Position numbers and translations under genes: made by a program. The notes beneath the pieces were generated by a model. That model made no database searches. It was not told where the DNA came from and saw nothing but the letters and a program-made list of their open reading frames with translations. From Brugia malayi (Eukaryota > Nematoda > Chromadorea > Rhabditida > Onchocercidae): a DNA stretch of 64,000 nt. Below are positions 12,881-26,115 of this stretch, piece after piece (position 1 is the first letter of the stretch; every line of letters starts with the position of its first letter). The DNA is taken from the NCBI RefSeq assembly GCF_000002995.4, contig NW_025062478.1, positions 1,302,001 to 1,366,000 on the forward strand. The letters are read 5' to 3'.

Positions 12881-15800
12881 TCAGTAGTCTTCCTCACTTT
12901 CCAATTGCTCTTTCTTTCTTGCTCTTGCAATTTCAGCATTAATATGCACTTTAAATTTGCGAATAAATCGTGGTAAATCATAGCTAAAACAAATGTAAAC
13001 ATTATTTTATAAGATAATCTGTAAACATAATATATAATTTATTTATTTATATATGAAATTTTCTTTAGTGAAAAAATTTTTTGACAATAAAATTAAAAGT
13101 GAAAATTTTTAATGCAAATAACCTGAAATCGGTATCAATTACGATAGCATGATCGATGTAACTTAATGATGGTCTTTCCAGTTCAACACCACACATCACC
13201 GGTAGCTTAATACCTAAAATCAACATTGTTAACAAAAAATATTAGCCTAAAATTAAATTGGAATAGCTATAAAATTATGACTAAAATTTAAATGAATAAT
13301 AGTAAAATTCCTTTTAAAATATGTAAAATTAAAATTAATTTTAAAAATTTTTTCACTTCACCTCGTTGATTGAATGCAAAACGTAAACGTTTCTTTATTT
13401 TTGGCCAAAGTTTCTTCGGTACCACACTATTCAATGCTTTACGAATTGTATTCGCAAATATTCCACCAATTCCCATATAAAAATAAGTTATTGCCAATAT
13501 TAATTTAAAATAGCAATTTAAAATAAATAAAAATGATTTAAATAAAAATTGAAATTTATCGTTGAATTAATTTTTCTGTAAAAAAAAAAAAAAAAAGAAA
13601 AGAGCATACCCCTTTTATCTTAATGTCCACTCCAGTTAATGCTACATCACCATATAAGCGACTATGTCTAAGATATGGGCGAACCTTAATATTTTATTAA
13701 ATAATTTATTCTTACATAGAAATTAAAGATTAAGTCAAGTTTGTACTCTGTCAAACGATGGATGCTTTGACTCAAATAAGTAATTATTACTGATAGAATG
13801 ACCTATAAAATCAACCTGACCCATAAAATTGATTGAATTTAGTATCACTACGATATAAATATAGGTAAATTGGGATTATTTCTCATAAAAATATCGAAAA
13901 TTGTAGCACTTTTGCATATTTTACTTATATCAAGAATTCTTTTCAAATCAAATACTTTCTAATTTAAATTTTAAAATAGATTAACTTACTGTCACATCAA
14001 GTTCTGCATTTGCATCAACAATATTATGTCTTCGTGATTTGCCAACAAATAAAATTAGCAAATCAATTTGAATATCAATTTTAACACCTTGTTCACTGAT
14101 AACAAGATGTGGTCGCCTGGAATAGCTTGTGAATTTGTCATATTCGTGCTATTATGAAATTAAAATTTTTTTAAATTTCATTTCATTAATTAAATGAAAG
14201 ACCATAAATATTGTTACTATTGGAAAAAAATCAAGAATTAATCAGTAAAAACTGATCATTATTATTTAATCTTTAAAATAATTAATTTCAAAATGAAAAA
14301 TTATCTCACCTCGTCAGATTAGCAATAAATTGAAGTTCACAACGAGCACACAATAACTTAGCTATTGGTTTTATGAATTTTGGTAAGTTATGAGTACGAA
14401 ATTTTTCACGTAACACTCCCATATCTTCGTCGTAAATATGTGCAAAAAACGTGTTTGGTACGTATTCACTGATAATCACACCAAACATCTAAAAAAAAAA
14501 AAAAAAAATATGATCAAGAGATCATATAGTAGTGAAAACCGAAAATATCATCAGAACCGGAAGTTTAATTTACTGATCAGATTGTGATAGATGAAAAGAT
14601 TTATTCACAAATCACAAATGTCCTTCATGTTTTCTAATTAATTGTGATAAAATTTCAATTCATATTTCGATAAATGTACAATTAACAAACTTTATCACCA
14701 AATGCTGATATATTGAGCATATTTGGCCGAGCAACATTCTTTGCCCTTTGGCCAAAAAATATGATACCTGCATCGAGCCCAAATATTACATCCTGTCATA
14801 AACATAAATTCATATATATTAGCATATTGTCTTAATTTTTTAACTGTCTGATATTGTGTTCTTAGCATTATTTATTGCTAATATTTCATGCCATTCAATA
14901 GTTTCCGTATTTCGAAAAAACCGGAAAGATGATAGTTGCATTAAAAGAACGAATAAAAAATGTTTAAAAAAAAAAAAAATTAAGAATGCTTTACCTCATT
15001 TGAGAACTTTGGTGAATACATCAATGTCAAATCAGGTGCCCAAAGACCATCTTTCAATAATGGATTAAAACGTTCACTTTCAGGTGTTGTTCCAAAATAC
15101 AGGTTACGTTTATTCCGTAAGTAAATCATATCACCGGAATATTTCAGTACATTCATATCATCTAATCGATCATCAGCACATAAATCAGCTGCAAATTTTG
15201 CTGCCAAATCTTCGTCATTTTCCATCTACAAAGATGCAAGCGACGATTGATTTTTGATTTTGTTCCAATTACAGTACCATCATAAACGATACCTGTTTTA
15301 ACTGCTAAACTGATACTATTAACAATTTAAAAATTCATTTTTCAAAACTATTTAAATCTCAAATATAATATATAATTGTTAAATAAATATATAAAATCTT
15401 GAATGATTGCAATAATTGATAGAAATTTTGGCTGAAAATTGGAAATTTTGTAAAAATAATGCTAGCATTTATGATTAGATGATTAGTACCTTTTCATTAG
15501 ACGTTTCATAAAAGGCATTTTCATTTTCAGCACTTTGTATTGATTTCATATCCATTAGTTGACGTGATTCACCGAAGTATAATAAGTGTGTGGGCGTTGG
15601 CGTAGATGACGTTGACTGTGGGATTGGCGTAGTCATCAGTATCTTAAAGAAATTGTATAACTAACTATATAAACTATATTTAGAAGAAAAAAAAAGAATG
15701 CACCAAAATGCAATAAAAATAACCTGTTGCTTTTGTTGCTCGAAGAATTGTCCTATTTTGATGGCAAGTTGACAAAGTTCATTCCCGAGAACATCAGTGA

Positions 15801-17671
15801 CTGCTTGCTCAATTACTGACCTATAAATAAATGATAATATTTGAGCAAAGTCAATAATTATTAACTCAGATATACTTCTAGTGCTTTTTTTTTTCCAGAA
15901 TAAAATTAATCGTAAAATTGCTATTAAATAATTAAAAAAATTAGCTAACTACAAAGAAGCTAACTGTAAATTGCATACCTCAATAAGTTTAAATAGGTTG
16001 ACATGTCACCTGCAAAAACGATTCTTACAAGATCAGATGTGACATTGCATACTGGAGTCTAGAAAGAAGAAAAAGTATAATTAGTAAGTAAAAAGTAAGA
16101 AAGGACAAAAAAGCGTCACAAATCGAATGAAAATTTTAATAAATATAAGATGTACTTGTCGATTAATATCAAATAATAGCTAATATGACAAAATTATTAA
16201 AAGATAAAAGATTGATTGATATTTCTGACTAGCTTAAATTAAATTAATTCAAGATAGCTTGAATTAAATTAATTCATGATATATTAAATAAGTTCCACGA
16301 TGAATTAACTCCTTAAAGTAGTCAATGCTATCCAGAATTATACTATAATTTAGTAAAAAATAAAAATAAACAGTTAACCTCAATAATATTCAATTTTTCG
16401 CTTTCATTTCGGCTAATATGTACTTCTATTGTGACACTTAAATTTTGCACATCAGCTTTTAATTTTCCTTTGTACGTGCTAAAAAACGTGGAAGCGTCGT
16501 AGAATGCGTTAAGCATCACGTGAGGTAAGAATACATACGCTTCAATACCTGTAAAATTTTCGTTTTTTTTTTTTTATAATTTTGATATTTCGATAAATAA
16601 AAGGTGAAATTTTGAGAGAGAGATAAAATGAAATTTACTACTAAATAAAAATATTGCAGAGAATTAAATATTTATTGTGAATTTTTTTTTTTTTTTATAA
16701 ATTATAGCATATCCACTGCTGGAGTAAATAAATCATCATTTTGGATTTCTTTTGGTTTCTTAAATTTAATTAAATTTCGATTTCTTTATTAGGAAATGAT
16801 ATCTTGGTTAAACTTAGTTCTACAAAATTCTCAAATGATTCTAAGCGTTAACTTTTAAGTATTTCTAATAGGCTAAAAATAAATCTTTTTTATAAATTAT
16901 AGCATATCCATCTTTGATAGCAAAAAAATTTAGAGGAAAAGTTTGCAGTAAATTTTAACCAAGTTCATAGGTGAAACGAATATTACTCACCAATATTTGC
17001 AACAAATTTAGCTTTTATTGTTGGATTACTAAATTTATCGATAGTTAAATGTGAAATTTTAATTTGTGGATTTTCAATAGTTGGCATTTCGGATTTTTCA
17101 AGCAATTGTGGTAAAGCTTCAGCAGTTAAACTTGTGATATAATCCACACCCTAAAAAAAAAAAATATTCAGAAATTCATCTTCAATAAGTAGCTTTACTT
17201 CAAACTATGCTAATTTAAATTCAAACTATGCCAATTCAAGCTAATTCAAATTAAGAAATGGATGGAATAACAATGTTATTTCATGATATTATGATAACAT
17301 TGTCATTTTCAGTCAATCACAGAAGTTCAACAAATAAAACATTTATTCCATCCAACAATTCCAGTTAAAATTTAAATATGAAATTACTGATATTTATAAC
17401 ATTAAAATATTTGAAGTCAAACCTTTTGACTAATTCGAAAATATATTCCAGCTGGGATGCCTGTAAAAATAGTTTCCTGTAATTGTAGATTCTTTGATTC
17501 AGTATCAAGCAGAACTGGAATTCCGACACTTGTATTTTGCTGATAGCTATCAGATAATGATATATTGTATTGAATATCGGTTACAGGTATATCTGTTGAC
17601 AGTTCCAATTTGATTGCTTCGCCAATTTCAATGACAATAATCAGTAGAAAGTAATATTTATAATTCATCAT
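12881..17671 (-). CDS. Secreted BPI/LBP/PLUNC-family lipid-binding protein
   Basis: Fourteen exons, 5' to 3': 17423-17671, 16991-17150, 16379-16548, 15979-16058, 15724-15820, 15490-15642, 14995-15225, 14691-14792, 14310-14488, 13990-14116, 13610-13684, 13362-13473, 13123-13213 and 12881-12983; about 641 aa. A signal peptide (core YYFLLIIVIEIGEA) starts the protein. The first domain shows BPI hallmarks: GIPAGIYFRISQKGVDYI, a long helix ending in LPQLLEK, a beta-rich stretch and a helix with two Cys (VCNVTSD, NELCQLA) likely forming the conserved disulfide. A serine/threonine/proline linker (QSTSSTPTPT) precedes a second BPI-like domain. Relatives bind lipid or lipopolysaccharide; in nematodes NRF-5 of this family takes part in lipid transport. 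The acceptor before exon 12 is not AG (see findings). Confidence 0.88.
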
Positions 17672-19470
17672 AGTATTGCTAGAAAATAGAAGAAATTATT
17701 GTTTATTGTTAAATTATTATTATTGTTATTGTTAAAAGTATTAAATGATAAAATGTTAATTATCTAAAATTAATGCAACTTAACAATTTACATAATATCG
17801 ATTAATTAAATTGTTATGAGTAAATAGTAAATAATTCATATTGTATGAGAAAAAATAAGAGTAAATTAATTGTAAGAGAGTTTAAATAGTTTAAAATGAT
17901 AATAAGTGAAGCAAGCAGCTGTGATAATGAACGGGCGGGAAGTGAAGGTCAGTTAGATGAACAGGTGACGCTTTAGCAGACTTTAAAGAAGTGCTGCCGA
18001 TAAAATTGAAAAATTTATTAACCATGAATGAATGAATGTTTCATTTGTTATGAAATTTTGTTTTTCTTTTTTTAAATTATATATCTTACCTGATATTTTG
18101 TTTAGTAAAACTGTAACAATCATTACTCATCCAAAGATTTCAGTTTGAAAAAAAAAAAAAAAAAAGAAAACTTAAACATAATTCTTGACTAATTGAGATA
18201 ACTTTTTAACAAACATGTAAAATTAAATTGAAATAATTTTTGAGCAATCAAATATTTACCTGAATGTGTATGTATTTAAAATAGCAATCTTTTAGCTTCA
18301 TAAAAAAGTTAAATAAAATATGATAAAGCGGAAAAAAAAATTGAGGATAACCAAAAGTTAGATTTCGAATTAATCCTAAAATAATGTTTACAAAAGCAGA
18401 AGTCTAAGCTTAATCGTATTATTATGCATAACTTATGCTAAGGAAATATTTACCCCCTAATTATTGCTAACTAAAAGTAATAATTAGGTAATAAAGTTTT
18501 TTTTTTTTTAAAGTAATAAAACTTTTAATTAGCCTAATTTTTTTACATGACAAATTCAATCATTTTGCCATTTTTGAATTTTAGCAACAATAAATTAACC
18601 TAACTCATTTATTTTATTTCCATTGCAATTTGCGCAAATGTCACTAAACAAAGTTTGCTGTGAAAAAGTTTGTAATGAAATAACTAATCAATAAGGATCT
18701 AATATTAAAATATCTTTTTTTTTTTTCTTTTGGCTAGATGTAATCTTTACATCTTTTTGATCATAGAAAGTAACTCTGAAAGTAACTCGAGTAACTCGAG
18801 AATTCGTCAATTGTGCTTGAAATTAACAATTGTAATTGGCAATGAACGAAGAATCTCTTTGATACAATTAATTTATCATTGATAAAAAATTAGCTTCGAT
18901 TTATCATTGATAAAAAAATTAGCTTCGATTGATAAAATCTTTTTTTTAAATAAATTAAATTATTTTAGTTGAATACGCCTAAATGATTTATTCATTGTTA
19001 CCTTTCTCGATTTAATCACATTCAATTTTACTTCTTTTAATTCAATTCGATCTCTTTCAGTAGTTAATTAAACGTTTTTGTTTAAAATTTAGTAAGAAAT
19101 AATGGAAAGAGTGAACAAATTAGCAATGAAAATAAATAATTTCTAAATACCAAATGGAGAAAGTTGAATGATAATGAGAAGGCAAGAATGCATGTAAATG
19201 ATTTTTTGTAAGGTTAAACATTAAAAATTTTTATGTGACATTTAAATTTCAATTAAATTAAATTTTTTTTTTTTTCACAGTTAAACACATTCTTTCCTAT
19301 CCAATTCACAGCTATTTCACTAACCTACGAGTAAATTCCATCATTTTCATCTTAGCTCTATAAAGAAGTCATAAAGAAGCATTTCAATAAATTTCAAATT
19401 ACAGAGATCAGAGATCAAATTCATTTTTAACTACTCAAAACTTCAAACCTTATTTGGTATTGTTTACCGC
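17672..19470. other. Upstream region of the BPI-family gene
   Basis: 1.8 kb with no recognisable coding exon. A less AT-rich patch at about 17910-17990 contains CAGCTG and CAGGTG E-box-type hexamers and is a candidate promoter element for the minus-strand gene starting at 17671. The rest is AT-rich with homopolymer runs and short direct repeats, such as two copies of TTAGCTTCGATTTATC-like sequence near 18885-18930. Confidence 0.35.
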
Positions 19471-19542
19471 GGCTGAGTGGTCTAGTGGTATGATTCTCGC
19501 TTTGGGTGCGAGAGGTCCCGGTTTCGATCACCGGCTCAGCCC
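19471..19542 (+). tRNA. tRNA-Pro(UGG): tRNA-Pro, anticodon UGG
   Basis: A full cloverleaf can be drawn: acceptor stem GGCTGAG/CTCAGCC, D arm TGGTCTAGTGGTA, anticodon stem CTCGC/GCGAG closing the seven-base loop TTTGGGT (anticodon TGG at its centre), and T arm CCGGT-TTCGATC-ACCGG. There is no intron. It closely follows metazoan tRNA-Pro and stands out as GC-rich in AT-rich surroundings. Confidence 0.97.
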
Positions 19543-21545
19543 ACCTGCTATTTTAGAATTAATAACTTCTACAATTGCTTTTTACAATTTTGAGCCAAAT
19601 ACATTACTTTGGAAAATGGATAAATTCAAATAACGAAATGTCAGGTAGAATGCAATCCCACTTTGCTTTTTTACAGTATTTCCTTGCCGGATCATTTCCG
19701 GATGACAATTTCAAGTTTTACGCAATTTCAGATGCAAGCACTAAATGATGCTGCACATGAGAACGTTGTAAATCATCGTTTTCTCCTATTGCTTTATTGC
19801 TCATATCACAAACTTTTGTCGCTTTCTTTTCATGCAAACTTCGTCACTAAAAATAAAAGAAAAATTTCTAACCTCAGCAGATGATTAAATTTCTTGCATG
19901 TGATGATAGTTAGATTTGAAAAGTGTTAAATGATACCAATTTGTGATATTTATTTCGACGTGTAACTAAGTGATCAATTTTTATGATCTTTTATGATATA
20001 GATTTTGTGCAATACTATAATATATGTATATACAGGAGTTCAAAAAGTAGCTAATGTTCGAATTCTCGAGAATTCTCGATAATCGAAAAAAATAGCATCG
20101 TTGATCGATTGACTGTGAAAAGATGATTTGAAGTGAATTCTTCAGAGCGATTTGATACATTAGTGAATCTCTTTTATAAAGTAAAAATATGAGAGTAATG
20201 TGGAGTGTTGTCTGAGATATGTTAAAATTTAAACTGTCTCTTCTTTATTGAATAATAAATTTCAGTTGACATCGAATGGGTAAAAAATACCTGCGAAGGT
20301 GTTTCACATTTGCTTTTTGCTTTCATATGGATTTTATAGAATTTATAAGTGAGGCGCACAATGATTGCGCAAATTTCTCATTTACTCTTTCTTCATTCTC
20401 TTCAAATTTCTATTCATTGTTCAACAGAGAAACTATTAGTAAAACATTGAATTTGATAGCAATAAAAAATGATCCAAAAAAAAAAAAAAATGAACCATTT
20501 TTATTACTTTTAGACTTATTAGGTTCTCAATTCTTTCCATGAGTAGAACAATGATCTGATTATTTTATTGATTTCTTAAAAAAGTTTCAATCATAGCTAT
20601 AACATCCTGAGAAGATCACTTATGAATATCTTTTTTTAAAATAGTTTCAAAAGTATATTTTTTGTTTTATTAAACATTTATATGTTGCTCGCAACTATCT
20701 TTTAATTGACTCTCATTTTGCTGCAAAACTAGGAATGATTTAAGCTAATTACAAGTATGAAAATATATTTTGCTTTATAGATTAAATATCACAGAATTAA
20801 ATTGTATATTCAGAAAGAGAGATGAAATTCTTCTAAACTACTTTCGATTAAAATATTAACTAAAGAAATGTTTATTTTTTGAACTAAATCAGTCAAATCT
20901 GAATTCTTTACTTAGCATAAACGAATAATTTTTTCATATTTTTATTGTTCAGAATTCTTCCTGAATGAATTTAATAAAATTGAAGTTAGATTTAAAAAGT
21001 TGTATCTGAAATTGATAATATCTAATGGTGAAACTGTTTGGATGCAAATTCAGCATGATTTCTAATTTTATTAAAATACATTGATAATATATAAGATAAT
21101 ATTTGAAATTATAAAAAGAATCACAACAGGAAATGTAAATAAAATAGTTATAACATTAAGAAATAACAGAGAAATATATCAAAATTTACAAAATGGAAAA
21201 AAAAAAATGATACAAATACGAAATATATAAATTCAAAATACATATTTCTTTGTTAAAAGCAGTTTTACTGATAAGGTTTCTAGTTCGGTTAGATCAAAGA
21301 GAAAACAAAAATTGCTAAAAATTTGAATTATATTATATAACGATATTTGAATTAAAAGAAAATGCGATTAAACAAGTGAGAAAATTAATGAATTATATAA
21401 TTGTGACAAGAATTTGTTGAACTAATTAAATTTAAAATAATAAAGAAATAGGAAGATTTCATGTTATTATCATAAATTTCTTCTTAAATTCTAAATTATT
21501 TTTACTACAATATATCAAATTTTAAGATAATTTTAATAATTATCA
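19543..21545. other. Stretch without a supported gene after the tRNA
   Basis: 2 kb without a recognised gene. An 88-codon plus-strand open frame at 20276-20542 has no convincing domain and no clear splice partners. A perfect 16-base palindrome, GAATTCTCGAGAATTC, is at 20060-20075. From 20900 onward the sequence is strongly AT-rich. Confidence 0.4.
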
Positions 21546-22545
21546 TCAATTAACTGACGAAATCTTTGTTTTGTTTATCTTTTGCTTTGATGAAACTTTT
21601 GTTACATTAAAGTTATATGGATGAATAGTGGTAGTAGTGGTAGGATTAGTTGGAGTGGCAGTAGTTTTAAAATAAGATTTTATAAATTCTTGTTCCACTT
21701 GAATAGCTTCTCGATCAGCAGCTCGAACATCATAACGATGATTGCGATGATATACTGTACTCCATAACATATCATGAATTTTTGTCCTATAAAATACAAA
21801 TTTTCTGCATGTTATTCCATTTCAATAATAATAATAATAATAACAATAACAATAATAATAATAATTTCAAATCAGATGAAACATTCAACATTGCTAAATT
21901 TAAAATTATTAAATTAAAACAATTTAAATTCATAGAAAAAAGAAGCGAAATAATGAAAATGAAATTAACCAATAATGTGCATAATTTAACAATATTCATA
22001 AATTATCAAAATTAGGCTACATTTTTTTTATACTTATCTTACAAAACTTTTATAAACTATTTTGCATCACTAATGATTATTATTCTGTGATTGCATTATT
22101 ACATTCCTTTTTTTTTTTTTTTTGCTTTTCTTAAATTATTACAAGAAAGAATTAAAAAAAAATTCAAAATTTATTACTATCTTAAAAAATGCAAGATTGT
22201 TATAAATAAATTGCTTTTATTTAAAAAAAAAAAAAAAAAAAGGCAAAAATAATAATATGTTTTATGTAATAGCTCATTCATACATATTCATATTAAAATA
22301 GATTAACAAATTTTGAAAAAAAAAAAAAAAATAATAAAGAAAACAAACTTCACTTCAAGTAAACTATTTCGCTTTCGTTTTCGTTTCGAATTTGATGACA
22401 AATTGGTATGTTCAATTTTGTTTAGTGATTTACGAATAGTTTTTATTTTTTCACTGATTACTTCTGAATTCTCATTAAATTGCTTTCTTTTTGTAGCTCT
22501 CTTCATCTCCTCCTTAATTTTTTTTATTTGTTTATTTCTAATCAT
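21546..22545 (-). CDS. Small basic protein of unknown function, two exons
   Basis: Exon 1 is 22349-22545 and exon 2 is 21546-21786, joined by a GTTTGT donor and a TTTTATAG acceptor in matching phase, giving 145 aa if the ATG at 22545 is the start. The N-terminal half is very basic and probably helical (KKIKEEMKRATKRKQ), with a nuclear-localisation-like KRKRKRNS. The second exon contains DRRH-poor but ordered-looking sequence (MLWSTVYHRNHRYDVRAADR), then a Thr/Pro-rich tail. I do not recognise the family. A nuclear or nucleolar protein is a guess from composition. A further upstream exon cannot be excluded. It diverges from the cyclophilin gene, 971 bases apart. Confidence 0.6.
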
Positions 22546-22977
22546 TCAATTAAAATACATCATCTGTCGATTTGATTTGACATAGAAATTAGAATTAGAA
22601 TGAAATAGCTTAACAGTATTCTAACAGTAAAGGAATTGACCTTTGACTGTTGCAACAGCTGTTAAGCTGAAAGAATTCATAAAATATAAATAAACAACCA
22701 GCTATCAGTTAATTGTCATTCATTTTAGCATAATTTAACTCTTTGAAAGCTTTCACATTTATCTGTTTTAAATTAGCTATGAGAAAATTTGAAAAGCGAT
22801 TAATTATGCATAGAATTAAATGTATTACTTACCTCAATCTTTAGACGACTATCTTAGAAAAAAAAAAAAAAAAGAAGTAAAATGAATAATTGGACATTAT
22901 TTACTTTCTACTATTAACCATATGCCGCCATTCATAAGAGTAGAAATTATTCATAATGGTCATTAAGAGGTCAAATC

Positions 22978-23122
22978 ACCGACTGCACATAGACATGTTG
23001 CGCAATATAAGTTATAGAAAGTAAATATGAAAGTAACCGACTGCAATATGAGTTATAGAAAGTAAATATGAAAGTAAAGTTATAAAAGTTACCGACTGCA
23101 ATATAAGTTATAGAAAGTAAAT
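22978..23122. repeat. Imperfect repeat of about 41 bp, 3 copies
   Basis: Three copies of a unit containing CCGACTGCA and TATAGAAAGTAAAT occur at about 22978-23030, 23036-23080 and 23093-23122, with small insertions between them. They lie in the shared upstream region of the basic-protein gene and the cyclophilin gene. Confidence 0.75.
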
Positions 23123-23516
23123 TTTTCGAGAAATACATAATTGGATAATTTTTTTTTTGGGGTAGAACAGACAATAAGATCGAATGTAATAAGAAACGTA
23201 AACATATTGCAAAGTAAACAAAGTTATTGTTATTTTTAGAGAGAAAGAATTGAAATGAAATCTATAATGTAAGTTAGTTAGTTAGATTAAATGCATTTAT
23301 TAAATTTGACTTGAAATTGACTTGAAGTTGGATTATAGAAAAGAGAAAAAAAAAATGAAAGATAACAAGAAAGGAAGGAGAAAATTATCAAAATGAAGAA
23401 AATTGTTAAAATTGGCTCAATCATAGGAACGTATGTAACAAACTTGTCTACTATAAATGCATATGAAAGTTAGAAAAGTATCACAATTGGTGTCATCTGA
23501 CGAGTAGCATTATACT

Positions 23517-24705
23517 ATGTCATCAAATGGGACAATTCGAACATTCTTCGATTTAGCTGCTAATGGAACAGCAATTGGAAGACTTATTTTTCAGGTTTAT
23601 ATCAGTTAATTTTACACATAACTCGTAGAATTTGATCTCAAAAGAAAATTCCCTCTTTGTTTTAAAAAAATTTTTCAAATTATCTTTCTTCTTTATCATA
23701 CAAGCAAATCATTTAAGTTAAATTCGATGTAAATTCTCTAAATAACTTATTTTTTTGAAGTTGAGAGATGATATCTGTCCGAAAACATGTGAAAATTTTC
23801 GAGCACTTTGTACAGGTGAAAAAGGATTTGGCTACAAAGGTTGCATTTTCTATCGTGTTATTCCAGGATTTTGTGCATGCGTAAGTTGATCGTTTTGAAT
23901 GGATAGTTGTTATTAATTGAAAATGATTTAAATGAATTTAAAAATAATTTAGTTTAATTTGAAATACATAGAAAAAATGCAAGATAAATAAAAAAAAAAA
24001 TAGTCTTTTTTGGAATAGCTGTTAAAGTTTGAAAAAACAAAAAATTTTCACATCTAAATATTTTCAACTTGTAATTCTTGTATAGAGCGGTGATTTTGAA
24101 ACAAACAATGCTGATCGAAGTGGTGGACGTTCAATTTTTGATGAAAAATATTTTGAAGATGAAAATTTCATCCTAAAACATGACAGTCGTGGAATTCTAT
24201 CCATGGATAATTATGGATGGCCAAATACTGTTAGTTCACGATTCTTCATTACTTTCGATGAAACTCCATGGTAAATATTTTGTTTCTTTTATTTCATTTC
24301 AAACTTTTTTTCTCTTTTTTTATTTAATCAGCTACAGAAATTGCAATTTTTGATGGAATTTGTCATGCTGAAAAGACAATTTGAAAAGACAATTTGAAAT
24401 ATGTTAAAGCTTTATTAATTATTTTTAATGCTTTATTTTTATCTTGGGTATATTTAAATATTTTGGTAAATAATTTTTTTTTTTCTTTTAAGATATAAAT
24501 TTTAAAATAATCCTTCCTATTTTTTCATTTTTTGGAATTATTTTATTGTAGGTTAGATGATTATCATGTGGCATTTGGTAAATTGATAGATGGATTCGAT
24601 ACTTTTGATTGCTTAGAATCGTACGGTATTTTGGAAGGATACGGTGCACAGAAAGGACGTACCACTGCGACAATTACCATCGAGAATTGTGGACAAATTT
24701 CGTGA
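23517..24705 (+). CDS. Divergent cyclophilin-type peptidyl-prolyl isomerase
   Basis: Four exons, 23517-23594, 23761-23880, 24086-24270 and 24552-24705, give 178 aa, one cyclophilin domain with no targeting signal. Family landmarks: [27 protein letters not shown] with the catalytic Arg at residue 58, [47 protein letters not shown]. By comparison with human cyclophilin A, R55, F60, F113, W121, L122 and H126 equivalents are kept, but M61 and Q63 are both Cys, A101 is Asp107 and Q111 is Arg118. These changes are in the substrate and cyclosporin pocket. Cyclophilins speed prolyl isomerisation in folding and in complexes. Activity and drug binding may be weakened here. Confidence 0.93.
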
Positions 24706-25700
24706 ATGAATGAGCATTGTTATTCATTTATGGTTGAAAAAAAAAAAAAAAAAAAGAAATGTATTAATTTAGTGAAATAGGAAGAGAAAAAGAAAGAAAA
24801 TCCTTAATTGATAATCGAATATATGAAAAAGCAGTAGGAAGTATCTTAAGTTGAACAAAAATTGACGCTAATATTTATTTGAATTGTTTTTTATTTCGCT
24901 AGAAAACTTTTTAACTAATCAATTCTTTAATTTAATCCTTAAATTCCATTTTCCACTCTCAGTTTACTACTAAATATCGCAGTATCAGCATTATTATTAA
25001 TATTATTGTTATTATCATTATTATTGTTGTCTTTTTAATGGTTAAAATAAGTGATAGTTTAATTGATAAGTAGCAATAATTAACTAAAATTAAACTTAAC
25101 TAAAATTTGGATCTATAATGAGATCTGTAACATTAAAATACTTTGATATTTATCATATCATGATTCAATCACTGTTCTGTAGTACATTATGCAATTTATA
25201 TAATTAGTTCTATAAATTTCAATGAGCAAGTGGTTAAAATGATTTGACCAATGAAATAAATATATAATTAATTAAAAATAACAGGAATTACTATTATTGT
25301 TCATATTGAAAATTCTTATCGAATAATATATCATTCAATTCTTTTTGATCCATTATTAAATGTATGAATAATTGGAATAATTCTTTCTTCTGAAAATATT
25401 GAATAATTCTTTTTTCCCGAAATTCTCAAAATCCAAGAATGAATTTTCATTGCTTTTAACACATATCAACAATGCAAGCAGTCAAAATTCTGAAATAAAA
25501 TCCATCTTATCATCTCATATTACTTCTTTTTTGCAATTAAGGAATTTACAACTTTTCAGACTAACTCTTACTTGTTAATCGATTGATCGATCGATCGATT
25601 GATCAATTTGTAAAAGATGCACAATTATGAAGGAATGATGTAAATGAAACAATTGATTATGCATCTGTGTAGAGTGAAAAGAGAGTGACAAGTGCAAAAC
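24706..25700. other. 3' flank of the cyclophilin gene
   Basis: No coding exon was recognised in about 1 kb. It contains a poly-A run at 24737-24755, an ATT-trinucleotide-rich patch near 24990-25030, and a short GATC-tetranucleotide palindromic cluster (CGATTGATCGATCGATCGAT) around 25579-25600. Confidence 0.5.
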
Positions 25701-25724
25701 TGATGATAATCATGGTGATAACGA

Positions 25725-26115
25725 TGGTAATCTTGCTAATTATAGTGATAGTTTTGCTGATGATGATAATAATTTTGCTAATGATAATGATAGTTTTGCT
25801 AATGATAATGACAATTTTGCTAATGATAATGATAATTTTGCTGATGATGATAATAATTTTGCTAATGATAATGATGGTTTTGCTAATGATAATGACAATT
25901 TAGCTAATGATAATGATAAATTTGCTAATGATAATGACAATTTTGCTAATGATAATGATAATTTTGCTGGTGATGATAATAATTTTGCTAATGATAATGA
26001 TGGTTTTGCTAATGATAATGACAATTTAGCTAATGATAATGATAAATTTGCTAATGATAATGACAATTTAGCTAATGATAATGATAATTTTGCTGGTGAT
26101 GATAATAATTTTGTT
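25725..26115. repeat. 21-bp minisatellite, about 18 copies
   Basis: Units such as TTTTGCTAATGATAATGACAA repeat with small variations (GCTGATGATGATAAT, GCTGGTGATGAT). The 21-base period is a multiple of three and lacks stops in several frames, so long open frames appear on both strands: a 72-aa Ile/Met/Leu frame, a 108-aa SLSLAKL heptad frame on the minus strand, and an NFANDND frame on the plus strand with no ATG. None has supporting flanking exons. Confidence 0.93.

Noticed and set aside
20276..20542. 88-aa plus-strand open frame
   Set aside because: Its end is shaped by an A run, it has no recognised motif, and no joining exons were found.
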